From Hymenobacter mellowenesis (GTDB lineage: Bacteria > Bacteroidota > Bacteroidia > Cytophagales > Hymenobacteraceae), in contig NZ_JAUQSX010000013.1 in NCBI RefSeq assembly GCF_030581005.1, forward strand, positions 158,758-222,757: a stretch of 64,000 nt of DNA, in the 5' to 3' direction. Positions within the stretch are counted from its first letter, which is position 1. Each line of letters opens with the position of its first letter. Below are positions 1-7,390 of the stretch, in pieces. The notes under the pieces were generated by a model that was not told where the DNA came from, did not search any database, and worked only from the letters and a program-made list of their open reading frames with translations. The translations under genes and the position numbers were made by a program.

Positions 1-445
1 GGATAAAGCCTTCGCCGCCAAATAAGCCGGCCCCGAATTTCTGGTTGAAGTGCAAGCTGATTTTGGTGCCCCGGGCCGCCGCCAGAAAGCCGTCTTTCTG
101 CACAATGAGGCCGGCGGGCATCTCGCCTAAGTTAATGGGAATGATAGTACCGGGATAAGGCGCCGAAAACGCCACCCGGCTTTTGCCGTAGCCGCCGCGG
201 TGGGTGAAGTGCGTGAGAAACAACGACTCACCGGTGATGAGGCGGGTGCCGGCCGAAAATAGCTTGCCCATAAAGCCCTGGTCGGGCTCGGAGCCGTCGC
301 CCATCTTGGTTTCAAACGCGATGCCTTCTTCCATGTACACCATGGCCCCGGCCTCGGCAATGACGGTTTCGTTGGGGTCGAGCTCAATTTCCAGCACCTG
401 AATGTCGGAGCCGAGAATGCGGTAGTCAACGTCGTGGGATTGCAT
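1..445 (-). CDS. AIM24 family protein (TIGR00266-like), 3' end outside window
   Basis: The gene runs leftwards off the window, so only its first 148 residues are visible, beginning MQSHDVDYRILGSDIQVLEI. The pattern of the N-terminus (a beta-rich protein with LDPNETVIAEAGAMVYME, then GESLFLTHFTH and GGYGKSRVAFSAPYPGTI) is that of the AIM24/DUF124 family, whose bacterial members are cytoplasmic beta-sandwich proteins of unknown biochemical role. The ATG at 443-445 is chosen because the family starts with this short segment, and because a TAnnTTTG promoter element lies 28 bases upstream. No neighbour hints at a specific function. Family assignment is from recalled sequence features; function is unknown. 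Confidence 0.8.
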   Translation of the reverse strand, partial: MQSHDVDYRILGSDIQVLEIELDPNETVIAEAGAMVYMEEGIAFETKMGDGSEPDQGFMGKLFSAGTRLITGESLFLTHFTHRGGYGKSRVAFSAPYPGTIIPINLGEMPAGLIVQKDGFLAAARGTKISLHFNQKFGAGLFGGEGFI

Positions 446-472
446 GGCGCAGAAGGAAAGGGTTGGTGCTGC

Positions 473-480
473 CAAAGATA
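473..480 (-). promoter_or_regulatory. Putative -7 promoter element (TATCTTTG) for the AIM24 gene
   Basis: On the minus strand this reads TATCTTTG, an exact match to the Bacteroidetes -7 element TAnnTTTG, 27 bases before the ATG. No clear TTG is seen at the expected -33 distance. Confidence 0.5.
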
Positions 481-598
481 GGAGCGGGCTCGAAGTGGCA
501 CCGAAAAAACTTATGCCTCAGCCGAACAATATTTCGAGGAGCTTGCGTTAGCAAAGTGTTTCAACTAAATTTATAGTTAAACTCAACCCCTTCAGCTT

Positions 599-1207
599 AT
601 GCGTCTTTCCCGCTTGCTGCTATTGTGCGGCCTCACCGCCTTGCTAGGCGCCTGCGCCAGCTCAAAGCCATCCAGTCAATACGGCCGGCGCGGCTTCTGG
701 CGCCCCAACCACTTCGATGGCCACGGCCGCGAAAACGGCCGCTGGCGCACTTACTACGACGACGGCAAAAAGCAGCCATTCACCACGGGCCGCTACCGCC
801 ACGGCCGGCCCATCCGCACCTTCAACTACTACAGCCCCACGGGCCAACTCGACCATACCGAACAATACCAGAAAGACGGCCTGTGCGAGGTGACCTACTG
901 GCACCCTGACGGCCAGATGGCCCGCAAAGGCTCGGCCCAGTGGGTGACCGGCAAGGGCCGGGTCCCGCGCTTCTACTGGTATGGCCAGTGGACGAGCTAC
1001 ACGCCCGCCGGCCAAATCACCGACGTGCAAACCTATACCGACGGCACCATCACGCGCGCCGAAAAGTACGAAAACGGCCAGCTCTCCCGCGTCGAAACGT
1101 ACGAAGGCAACCGAAACACACGCACCGAAATCTACCAGAACGGCCAGCTTTTCAAGGTCGAAACCTACGAAAAAGGCTTGCGTACTGGCGTTATCAATAC
1201 GCTGTAG
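599..1207 (+). CDS. Lipoprotein with MORN-variant (YwqK-like) repeats
   Basis: 202 residues. The N-terminus MRLSRLLLLCGLTALLGAC is a lipoprotein signal with a lipobox (LGAC, Cys19), so the protein is probably membrane-anchored in the envelope. The rest is built of short repeats of the type GxWxxYxxDGxxxxxxxY, for example NGRWRTYYDDGK, TGQLDHTEQYQKDG, NGQLSRVETYEGN and NGQLFKVETYEKG. These match the MORN_2/YwqK repeat family. Such proteins are often auto-named toxin-antitoxin YwqK antitoxin, but nothing here supports a toxin-antitoxin role. It converges with the next gene, with only 12 bases between the stop codons and no clear hairpin. Function unknown. Confidence 0.8.
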   Translation: MRLSRLLLLCGLTALLGACASSKPSSQYGRRGFWRPNHFDGHGRENGRWRTYYDDGKKQPFTTGRYRHGRPIRTFNYYSPTGQLDHTEQYQKDGLCEVTYWHPDGQMARKGSAQWVTGKGRVPRFYWYGQWTSYTPAGQITDVQTYTDGTITRAEKYENGQLSRVETYEGNRNTRTEIYQNGQLFKVETYEKGLRTGVINTL

Positions 1208-1219
1208 GTCAGGCGCGTT

Positions 1220-1615
1220 CTACTCGTCGGCCGGTAGCTCGCTGCGCGTTTCGGCGGCTTCTTTGTCGGGGTCTTCTACTGATTTTTTGCGCTTGGCCTC
1301 GCGGCTGGTGCGCTTCATGAAGTCCTCGTCGGATTCTTCTGGCTCGGGGTTGTGCTCGGCATCGGCAATGGGGAATGCTTCGTCCTCCGATTCGTCGGGG
1401 GCCGGCTTTTCGCCAAACTGGCCGGCGCGGTCCACAAGCTTTTTGTCGCGCACGTGGCGGCCCAGAAACTGGTTTATCTGCTCGATGCTATAGTTGGAGG
1501 TAATTTCGCCCAGCGGGTTCACGCCAATCTCGAAGCCTTCCAGCTCTTTGTGCACGCGGGCTTTTTTGTCGGGGTCGACAGCGGATTTCTTGGGCTTGAC
1601 AGGTTTCTTGGCCAT
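1220..1615 (-). CDS. Conserved hypothetical acidic protein
   Basis: 131 residues from ATG 1613-1615. An in-frame upstream start exists at 1675, but it would add 20 residues unlike the rest. The N-terminus is lysine-rich (MAKKPVKPKKSAVDPDKK), followed by a short ordered-looking stretch (GFEIGVNPLGEITSNYSIEQINQFLGRHVRDKKLV), then a long acidic, Glu/Asp-rich, probably disordered tail. There is no signal peptide or membrane segment. I do not recognise a named domain. The alternation of basic N-terminus and acidic C-terminus suggests a small cytoplasmic protein with a protein- or nucleic-acid-binding role, but this is a guess. Confidence 0.6.
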   Translation of the reverse strand: MAKKPVKPKKSAVDPDKKARVHKELEGFEIGVNPLGEITSNYSIEQINQFLGRHVRDKKLVDRAGQFGEKPAPDESEDEAFPIADAEHNPEPEESDEDFMKRTSREAKRKKSVEDPDKEAAETRSELPADE

Positions 1616-1727
1616 GATGGAGAAAGGCAGGAGCGGACGAAAGGTGTTTCTGAGCTCTACGCGAAAACCTGCCATGAGGTGGCAGCCGGCGGTCTAAACG
1701 TGCACCGCACCACGCCACGGGCAGCCA

Positions 1728-2877
1728 CTATTCCAGCAGTAGCCGCTGGCTATGCGTCCCCGAGCGAAGTATGTAAAAGCCCCGGGCCAGCTCAGCCGGC
1801 AGGGTCAGGACGGCGGATTCGCCGGGATAGGGCCGGGTATAGACCAACCGGCCGGCTGCGTCGAAAAGACAAATCGGGGACTGGGCCGACAATCCCGTTA
1901 CCCGAAGCACCGACTGAACCGGATTGGGGCTAACCACCAAGCCTTGCGCGGCTTGGGTTGCGGGGGGGGGCCGCCAGCGCCAGGTTGCCATTAAAACGAA
2001 TGAAGGCGCCGCCGCCCGCATTGGGGCCAAGGAAATCCAGGTCGCCATCGCCATCTAAATCACTCAGCGAAATATTGCCTCCGCAACCATTGGAAATGGG
2101 AATTGAATAATTGGCGGTTCCGGCGAAAAATCCTTGTCCGTTGTTGACCATCAAGGCAATGTTGTTGGTGTTGACCACGATATCCAGGTCGCCGTCGTTG
2201 TCTAGGTCGCCTATGGCCAAGCCGCAAGGGTCAGGCCGCACAGTGGGAGACGGATTTGCCGGTGCCAGCGAAAATATGCCGCTACCGTTGTTGAAACAAA
2301 CGTCGACGCATCGACGGCTAATGTTGGCCGACAGCATATCTAAGTCGCCGTCGTTGTCAACGTCGCCCGCTACCAACGCAAAAGAGCCCTTGAACAGGGT
2401 TGGGTCATATCCGGTGCTGAAATACCCACGGCCCGGACCCGAAACCCCCGCCCCGAATTGCCATACGTAGGGGCGGGAGAGGGCCAGCCCGGCGGTGTTT
2501 CCGGCCGCCGTGGTGGCGGTGACTGAAATGAGTTCTCCTGGACTAAAGGAATAGGTAGGCGTAAAAACCAGCGCGTTGCCGTTGGCCGCCACCGAGCCCG
2601 CACGGCTTGAGCGCATGCCACCGCGTTGCATCGAATGAACTTTCAGCGCGTTGACCGAACTGCTGGCTAGAGCCTGATTGAATGCAGCGCTAACCGTTGC
2701 GTTTGGTAGCAAACCAAGCTGATTGACAGCTGGTGTGGTAGCCGTAACGGACAGCTGAGCCATGGCCAGTCCGGGCAGCAAACTCAAAGAAATCGGTACA
2801 AAAAGGCGTACAAAATGGGAGATAATGAAAGGGTTTTGGAAAGGAAAAGGATTGTAAATCAGTCCTGAAAACGTCAA
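1728..2877 (-). pseudogene. Frameshifted T9SS type A cargo: Big_5-like domain, FG-GAP/VCBS repeats, sorting domain
   Basis: Two overlapping reading frames together make one normal protein. The first (1930-2877) has a signal peptide ending near AMAQ, a Big_5-like Ig domain, and FG-GAP/VCBS calcium-binding repeats (VAGDVDNDGDLDML, IGDLDNDGDLDIVV, LSDLDGDGDLDFL). The second (1728 to about 1960) gives the linker and the T9SS type A sorting domain (GLVVSPNPVQSVLRVTG to the C-terminal QRLLLE). The break falls at a run of nine G at 1962-1970; eight G would restore a single frame of about 380 residues. It could be a true mutation, a phase-variable tract or an assembly error. If intact, the product would be exported by Sec, then secreted or surface-attached by T9SS. 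Confidence 0.8.
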
Positions 2878-2925
2878 AAAATATGCCTATAGTGTAGTTC
2901 ATATTACGATTATGCAGAAAACAGC

Positions 2926-2980
2926 AAAAGGCCCGTCGGGCATCACTCGTTGTATACGAGTGATGCCCGACGGGCCTTTT
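2926..2980. terminator. Strong bidirectional terminator, 25-bp perfect stem
   Basis: Arms 2926-2950 and 2956-2980 are exact reverse complements with a 5-base loop (2951-2955). The stem ends in AAAA/TTTT. It lies just after gltX (stop at 3002, minus strand) and before the start of the T9SS gene at 2877, so it should end gltX transcription. Confidence 0.9.
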
Positions 2981-3001
2981 GATAAGTAAAAACGACTAAA
3001 A

Positions 3002-4552
3002 TTAAGCCGCAGCGGGCAGCGTAGCCACGGCTGTGCGCAGGCGCTCGGTCACTTCCGGCACGCCCAGAATCACGAGCGTCTCGAACAGGTCGGGGCCGGC
3101 GGCGGCGCCCGTCACAGCCACGCGCAGGGCCTGCAACACCTGGCCGGGCTTGAGGCCCTGGGCCGCCATGGTGTCGTTGAACAGTGTTTTCAGGCCTTCA
3201 GCCGATACTTCGGGCGCCGTGGGCAATGCTTCGGCGTAAGCCGTGAGGGCGGCGGCCACGGCGGCGTTCCACTTCTTGCTCACCACGGTTTCATCGTACT
3301 CCGTGGGGGCCTGGAAGAAGTACTTGGCTTCCTGCCAGAAGTCGTTCGGGAAGCTCACTCGCTCCTTCATCACGCCCACAATCTGCTCGGCTTTCTCCTG
3401 GCTGCACACAATGGCGTGCTCGTGCAGGGCCTGCAGCAGGTAGGGCGCCAGCTCGGCGTTGGACTTGGCGCGCAGGTAGTGCTCGTTGAACCACTTCACC
3501 TTGTTCTGGTCGAACTTGGCCGGCGACTTGCTCACGCGCTCAATCGAGAAGGCCTGAATCAACTCGTCCATCGAGAAAATCTCCTGCTGCGTGCCGGGGT
3601 TCCAGCCCAAGAAAGCCAGGAAGTTTACCAGCGCCTCGGGCAGGTAGCCGTCTTCGCGGTAGCCGCGGCTGATGGTGGCTTCGCCGGTTTCAGCGTCGGT
3701 GCCATGCCATTCCAGCGGGAACACGGGGAAGCCCAGGCGGTCGCCGTCGCGCTTGCTGAGTTTGCCGGTGCCGTCGGGCTTGAGCAGCAGGGGCAAGTGG
3801 GCAAACTGGGGCATGGTGCTTTCCCAGCCCAGGTAGCGGTAGAGCAGCACGTGCAGCGGCGCCGAGGGCAGCCACTCCTCGCCCCGGATGACGTGCGAGA
3901 TTTCCATCAAATGGTCGTCCACGATGTTAGCCAGATGGTAGGTCGGCATGCCGTCCGACTTCATCAGCACCTTGTCGTCAATGGCCGAGGAATGCACCAC
4001 CACCCAGCCGCGAATCAAGTCCTGAAAGCGAACTTCTTCTTTACGAGGTACTTTTAGACGAATAACGTACTGCGCGCCGCCATCAAGCAGGGCCTTCACC
4101 TCGTCCTCGGGCAGGGTGAGGGAGTTGCGCATCTGAGCGCGGGTGATGCTGTTGTACTGCGGGTTGGGCACCTTGGCGGCCTGCAAGCGGGCGCGCATGG
4201 CGTCCAGCTCCTCGGCCGTGTCGAAGGCGTAGTAGGCGTGGCCGTCGGCGATGAGCTGGTCGGCGTACTGCTTGTACATGGGCTTACGCTCGCTCTGCTT
4301 GTAGGGGCCGTGGGGGCCGCCCACGCCCTGGCCTTCGTCAATCACGATGCCGCACCAGGCCAGGGCTTCGAGGATGTACTCCTCAGCGCCCGGCACGAAG
4401 CGGTTTTGGTCGGTGTCTTCGATGCGGAGGAGCATCTTGCCGCCCAGCTTGCGGGCCAGCAGGTAGTTATACAGGGCCGTGCGCACGCCGCCAATGTGCA
4501 GCGGGCCGGTGGGCGAGGGAGCGAAACGCACCCGAACTTCTCTTTCAGTCAT
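3002..4552 (-). CDS. gltX: Glutamyl-tRNA synthetase
   Basis: 516 residues, class I aminoacyl-tRNA synthetase charging tRNA-Glu. The N-terminus shows RFAPSPTGPLHIGG with the HIGH-type motif HIGG at residues 19-22, then the zinc-less catalytic fold with RIEDTDQNR. The KMSKS-type motif is KLSKRDGDR at about residue 265-270, followed by the GFPVFPLEW stretch and the helical anticodon-binding C-terminus. The ATG at 4550-4552 starts MTEREVRVRF; the reading frame is open 54 bases further, but those residues do not fit the family. A GACCTTTG element at 4591-4598 may be its promoter. The transcript ends at the strong hairpin downstream. Length and motifs are complete. Confidence 0.97.
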   Translation of the reverse strand: MTEREVRVRFAPSPTGPLHIGGVRTALYNYLLARKLGGKMLLRIEDTDQNRFVPGAEEYILEALAWCGIVIDEGQGVGGPHGPYKQSERKPMYKQYADQLIADGHAYYAFDTAEELDAMRARLQAAKVPNPQYNSITRAQMRNSLTLPEDEVKALLDGGAQYVIRLKVPRKEEVRFQDLIRGWVVVHSSAIDDKVLMKSDGMPTYHLANIVDDHLMEISHVIRGEEWLPSAPLHVLLYRYLGWESTMPQFAHLPLLLKPDGTGKLSKRDGDRLGFPVFPLEWHGTDAETGEATISRGYREDGYLPEALVNFLAFLGWNPGTQQEIFSMDELIQAFSIERVSKSPAKFDQNKVKWFNEHYLRAKSNAELAPYLLQALHEHAIVCSQEKAEQIVGVMKERVSFPNDFWQEAKYFFQAPTEYDETVVSKKWNAAVAAALTAYAEALPTAPEVSAEGLKTLFNDTMAAQGLKPGQVLQALRVAVTGAAAGPDLFETLVILGVPEVTERLRTAVATLPAAA

Positions 4553-4590
4553 AACGGAAAAAAGCGCGCCCCGGAGTTCGGAACGCGCTG

Positions 4591-4598
4591 CAAAGGTC
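4591..4598 (-). promoter_or_regulatory. Possible -7 element (GACCTTTG) upstream of gltX
   Basis: Minus-strand GACCTTTG matches TAnnTTTG except at the first base. The same octamer lies directly before the ABC exporter gene at 36769 (36778-36785), which supports a promoter role, but this is inference. Confidence 0.35.
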
Positions 4599-4618
4599 GG
4601 GGTCATTTATCATTTAAC

Positions 4619-4699
4619 AATTATCATTTAACATTTAACAGCCGTTCGGCCTGACCATCAAGAGCAAGTCGAACGGCTGTTAAATGTTAAATGATAATT
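4619..4699. repeat. Long perfect inverted repeat, 30-bp arms
   Basis: Arms 4619-4648 and 4670-4699 are exact reverse complements around a 21-base spacer. The outer part is AT-rich with an iterated CATTTAA motif, the inner part GC-richer. The right arm reaches into the stop codon (4698-4700) of the small membrane protein gene, so it may serve as its terminator. Confidence 0.85.
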
Positions 4700-4889
4700 A
4701 GTCCCGGTTCCTGAAGCCCAGCCAGAGCACCAGCCCCAGCAGCGTGATGCCGCCTCGGATAGCCCAGGCTATGGTCGGGCCCCATTGCTCAATCCAGGTC
4801 AGGAAAACGTAGTGGAGGTTGGGGTTAATGAGGGGCAGTACCAGTGAAATGAGCCCAATGATGAGCAGTCCGAGTCCAAGTTCTTTCAT
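4698..4889 (-). CDS. Small two-segment membrane protein
   Basis: 63 residues from ATG 4887-4889, MKELGLGLLIIGLISLVLPL. The frame is open further upstream, but that part lies antisense to ridA and has no coding character, so the short start is preferred. Two hydrophobic stretches (about residues 5-28 and 38-58) separated by NPNLHYVFLTWIEQWG predict a hairpin in the inner membrane, with a short basic tail FRNRD. It lies 59 bases downstream of ridA on the same strand. Small proteins of this kind are common hypotheticals in Bacteroidetes; function unknown. Confidence 0.65.
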   Translation of the reverse strand: MKELGLGLLIIGLISLVLPLINPNLHYVFLTWIEQWGPTIAWAIRGGITLLGLVLWLGFRNRD

Positions 4890-4948
4890 GCGAGCAGGGG
4901 TTAGGGGTTGGAAATGAATGCTTCCCAACGCCTGCCCTGCCCCGGATA

Positions 4949-5332
4949 TTATGCGCCCACGGCAATGCACGAAATTTCCACCTGCACGTCGCGTGGCAGG
5001 CGAGCCACTTCCACCGTTTCGCGGGCCGGCGCCGTGGCCTCGTCGAAGTAGGAGCCATACACCTGGTTGATGGCCGCGAAGTCGCCGAGGTCCTTCACAA
5101 AGATGCTGCACTTCACCACGTCGGCCAGCGTGAGGCCCGCCGCGGTGAGAATAGCCGTCAGGTTTTTCAGCACCTGATGCGTCTGGGCTGTGATGTCGCC
5201 CGCCACAAGCTGCCCGCTGGCGTCCAGCGGAATCTGGCCCGAAACATAAACGGTGTTGCCCGCCTTCACGGCTTGCGAATAAGGGCCGATGGGGGCCGGG
5301 GCCTGGTCGGTAAGGATAATTTGGTGAGGCAT
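4949..5332 (-). CDS. ridA: RidA family enamine/imine deaminase
   Basis: 127 residues from ATG 5330-5332 (MPHQIILTDQAPAPIGPYSQ), a normal RidA length. RidA trimers hydrolyse reactive enamine/imine intermediates released by pyridoxal-phosphate dehydratases. The family features are present: APAPIGPYSQAV at the N-terminus, VYVSGQIPLD, and near the C-terminus RLPRDVQVEISCIA, which carries the conserved active-site arginine. A longer reading frame upstream to 5425 would add 31 residues without family match and would run through the hairpin at 5385-5416, so it is rejected. It lies between glmS and the small membrane protein on the same strand, separated from glmS by a terminator. Confidence 0.93.
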   Translation of the reverse strand: MPHQIILTDQAPAPIGPYSQAVKAGNTVYVSGQIPLDASGQLVAGDITAQTHQVLKNLTAILTAAGLTLADVVKCSIFVKDLGDFAAINQVYGSYFDEATAPARETVEVARLPRDVQVEISCIAVGA

Positions 5333-5384
5333 ACGGTGAAACAGTGAAGGGTGAGATGGTGAGTTTGTCGCCGCAAATAACGCG

Positions 5385-5416
5385 AAAAGCCGCCCCTGTT
5401 TCCAGAAGCGGCTTTT
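5385..5416. terminator. Intrinsic terminator between glmS and ridA
   Basis: Stem AAAAGCCGC (5385-5393) pairs with GCGGCTTTT (5408-5416), with a 14-base loop. Outside it, an imperfect pair of GTGAG/CTCAC-rich segments (about 5349-5363 and 5436-5450) could extend the structure. It should end glmS transcription. Confidence 0.65.
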
Positions 5417-5465
5417 TTGGGGCAAGCGTTAAAAGCTCACCATTTCACTATCTCACAACTCACCA

Positions 5466-7301
5466 CTACTCTACCGTTACCGATTTGGCCAGGTTGCGGG
5501 GCTGGTCCACGTTGCAGCCGCGCAGCACGGCAATGTGGTAGCTCAGCAGCTGCAACGGAATCACCGATACCAGCGGCATCAGCACTTCGCTGGTGTGAGG
5601 CACTTCAATCACGTACTCGGCCATGGCCGGAATCACCTTGTCGCCCTCGCTCACGACGGCGATGATGCGGCCTTTGCGGGCCTTCACTTCCTGAATGTTG
5701 CTCACCACCTTCTCGTACGAGCTGTCGCGGGTGGCAATCACCACCATCGGCATGTTCTCGTCAATCAGGGCAATAGGGCCGTGCTTCATTTCAGCGGCCG
5801 GGTAGCCCTCGGCATGAATGTAGCTGATTTCCTTGAGCTTGAGTGCGCCTTCCAGCGCTACGGGGAAGTTGTAGCCCCGGCCCAGGTACAGGAAGTTGGT
5901 GGCATCCTTGAACTCCTCGGCAATTTCCTGAATCTGGGCATCCAGCTCTAGGGCCTTGGTCACTTTGGCCGGAATGGTGTCCAGCTCCACCATCAGCTCG
6001 CGCAGCTTGGTGTCGGTGATGGTGCCGCGTTTCTGACCCATAATCATGGCCAGCAGTGTGAGCACCGTCACCTGGGCCGTGAAGGCTTTGGTGGAAGCTA
6101 CGCCGATTTCGGGGCCGGCGTGGGTATAGGCACCGGCGTCGGTGGCGCGGGCAATACTGCTGCCCACCACGTTGCACACGCCGAAAATGGTCGCGCCCTT
6201 GCTTTTGGCCAGTTCGATGGCGGCCAGCGTATCGGCCGTTTCACCGCTCTGCGAAATGGCAATCACGATGTCGCGCTCCGTGATAATGGGGTTGCGGTAG
6301 CGGAACTCCGACGCATATTCCACTTCTACCGGAATGCGGGCCAAGTCCTCAATAAGGTACTCGGCCACCAAGCCAGCGTGCCAGCTCGTGCCGCAGGCCA
6401 CGATGATGATGCGCTGGGCGTTGATAAATTTCTGCTCGTAGGCCCGGATGCCGCCCATGTTGAGGTGGCTGGCGCCCAGTTCCAGGCGGCCGCGCATCGA
6501 ATCAAGAATGGAGCGAGGCTGCTCAAAAATCTCCTTCAGCATGAAGTGAGGATAACCACCTTTCTCAATGCTGTCGAGCTCCATCTCCAGCTTCTGGATG
6601 TAAGGCGTCTGGCTCACGTCCTCTTTCGAGCGGATTTCCAACTGGCCATCGCGAATGACCACGATTTCGTAGTCGTTCACGTACACTACTTCGTTGGTGT
6701 ATTCAATGATGGGCGTAGCATCGGAGGCAATGAAAAACTCGCCGTCGCCAATGCCAATCACCATCGGCGAGCCCTTGCGAGCAGCGATGAGCTGGTTGGG
6801 AGCGTCCTTGCTGAGCACCACAATGGCGTAGGCACCCACCACTTCGTGCAGCGCCAGGCGCACGGCTTCCTCCAGCGAGCAGCTATTCTGCTTCTGAATC
6901 TCCTCAATCAGGTTCACGAAAACCTCCGTGTCCGTGTCGGAATGGAACGTGTGGCCCTGCTGCTGCAAGTGGGTTTTCAGCGCCGCGTAGTTCTCAATGA
7001 TGCCGTTGTGAATGATGGCAATGCGCTCCGATGTGGAGTAATGCGGGTGGGCATTCTCGTCGTTGGGCTCGCCGTGGGTGGCCCAGCGGGTGTGGCCCAT
7101 GCCCACGTTGGCGTGCGTATCCTTCGCGCTGATAAACGATTCTAGGTCGGCGACTTTGCCTTTCTTCTTATAGACCGTCAGGTCACCGTTGAGCAGCGCG
7201 ACGCCAGCAGAATCGTAGCCGCGGTATTCGAGGCGGTGAAGACCTTTGAGAATGATGGGGCAGGCCTCACGATGGCCCAAGTAAGCAACAATGCCGCACA
7301 T
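5466..7301 (-). CDS. glmS: Glutamine-fructose-6-phosphate aminotransferase (isomerizing)
   Basis: 611 residues, full length for the family. It makes glucosamine-6-phosphate from fructose-6-phosphate and glutamine, the first step to UDP-GlcNAc for peptidoglycan and LPS. The N-terminal MCGIVAYLG places the nucleophile Cys2 for the class II glutamine amidotransferase domain; LHRLEYRGYDSAGVAL and GHTRWATHG are typical. Two SIS sugar-isomerase domains follow (CGTSWHAGLVAEYLIE; ISQSGETADT; then LGRGYNFPVALEGALKLKE and AAEMKHGPIAL). The C-terminal end LAKSVTVE is the conserved tail. No glmS ribozyme is expected in this phylum, and none is seen in the short leader. The downstream hairpin is its likely terminator. 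Confidence 0.97.
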   Translation of the reverse strand: MCGIVAYLGHREACPIILKGLHRLEYRGYDSAGVALLNGDLTVYKKKGKVADLESFISAKDTHANVGMGHTRWATHGEPNDENAHPHYSTSERIAIIHNGIIENYAALKTHLQQQGHTFHSDTDTEVFVNLIEEIQKQNSCSLEEAVRLALHEVVGAYAIVVLSKDAPNQLIAARKGSPMVIGIGDGEFFIASDATPIIEYTNEVVYVNDYEIVVIRDGQLEIRSKEDVSQTPYIQKLEMELDSIEKGGYPHFMLKEIFEQPRSILDSMRGRLELGASHLNMGGIRAYEQKFINAQRIIIVACGTSWHAGLVAEYLIEDLARIPVEVEYASEFRYRNPIITERDIVIAISQSGETADTLAAIELAKSKGATIFGVCNVVGSSIARATDAGAYTHAGPEIGVASTKAFTAQVTVLTLLAMIMGQKRGTITDTKLRELMVELDTIPAKVTKALELDAQIQEIAEEFKDATNFLYLGRGYNFPVALEGALKLKEISYIHAEGYPAAEMKHGPIALIDENMPMVVIATRDSSYEKVVSNIQEVKARKGRIIAVVSEGDKVIPAMAEYVIEVPHTSEVLMPLVSVIPLQLLSYHIAVLRGCNVDQPRNLAKSVTVE

Positions 7302-7390
7302 GGCAGGAAGGGTTAAATTCGAAAAATATTGATAATCAGAGAGGTCAAAAACGTAAGTCAGACCTTAAGCAGTACCGCAGATGAAAGGTA

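Noticed and set aside
7302..7390. glmS ribozyme or riboswitch in the glmS leader
   Set aside because: The leader is about 90 bases without the ribozyme core; the ribozyme is characteristic of Firmicutes.
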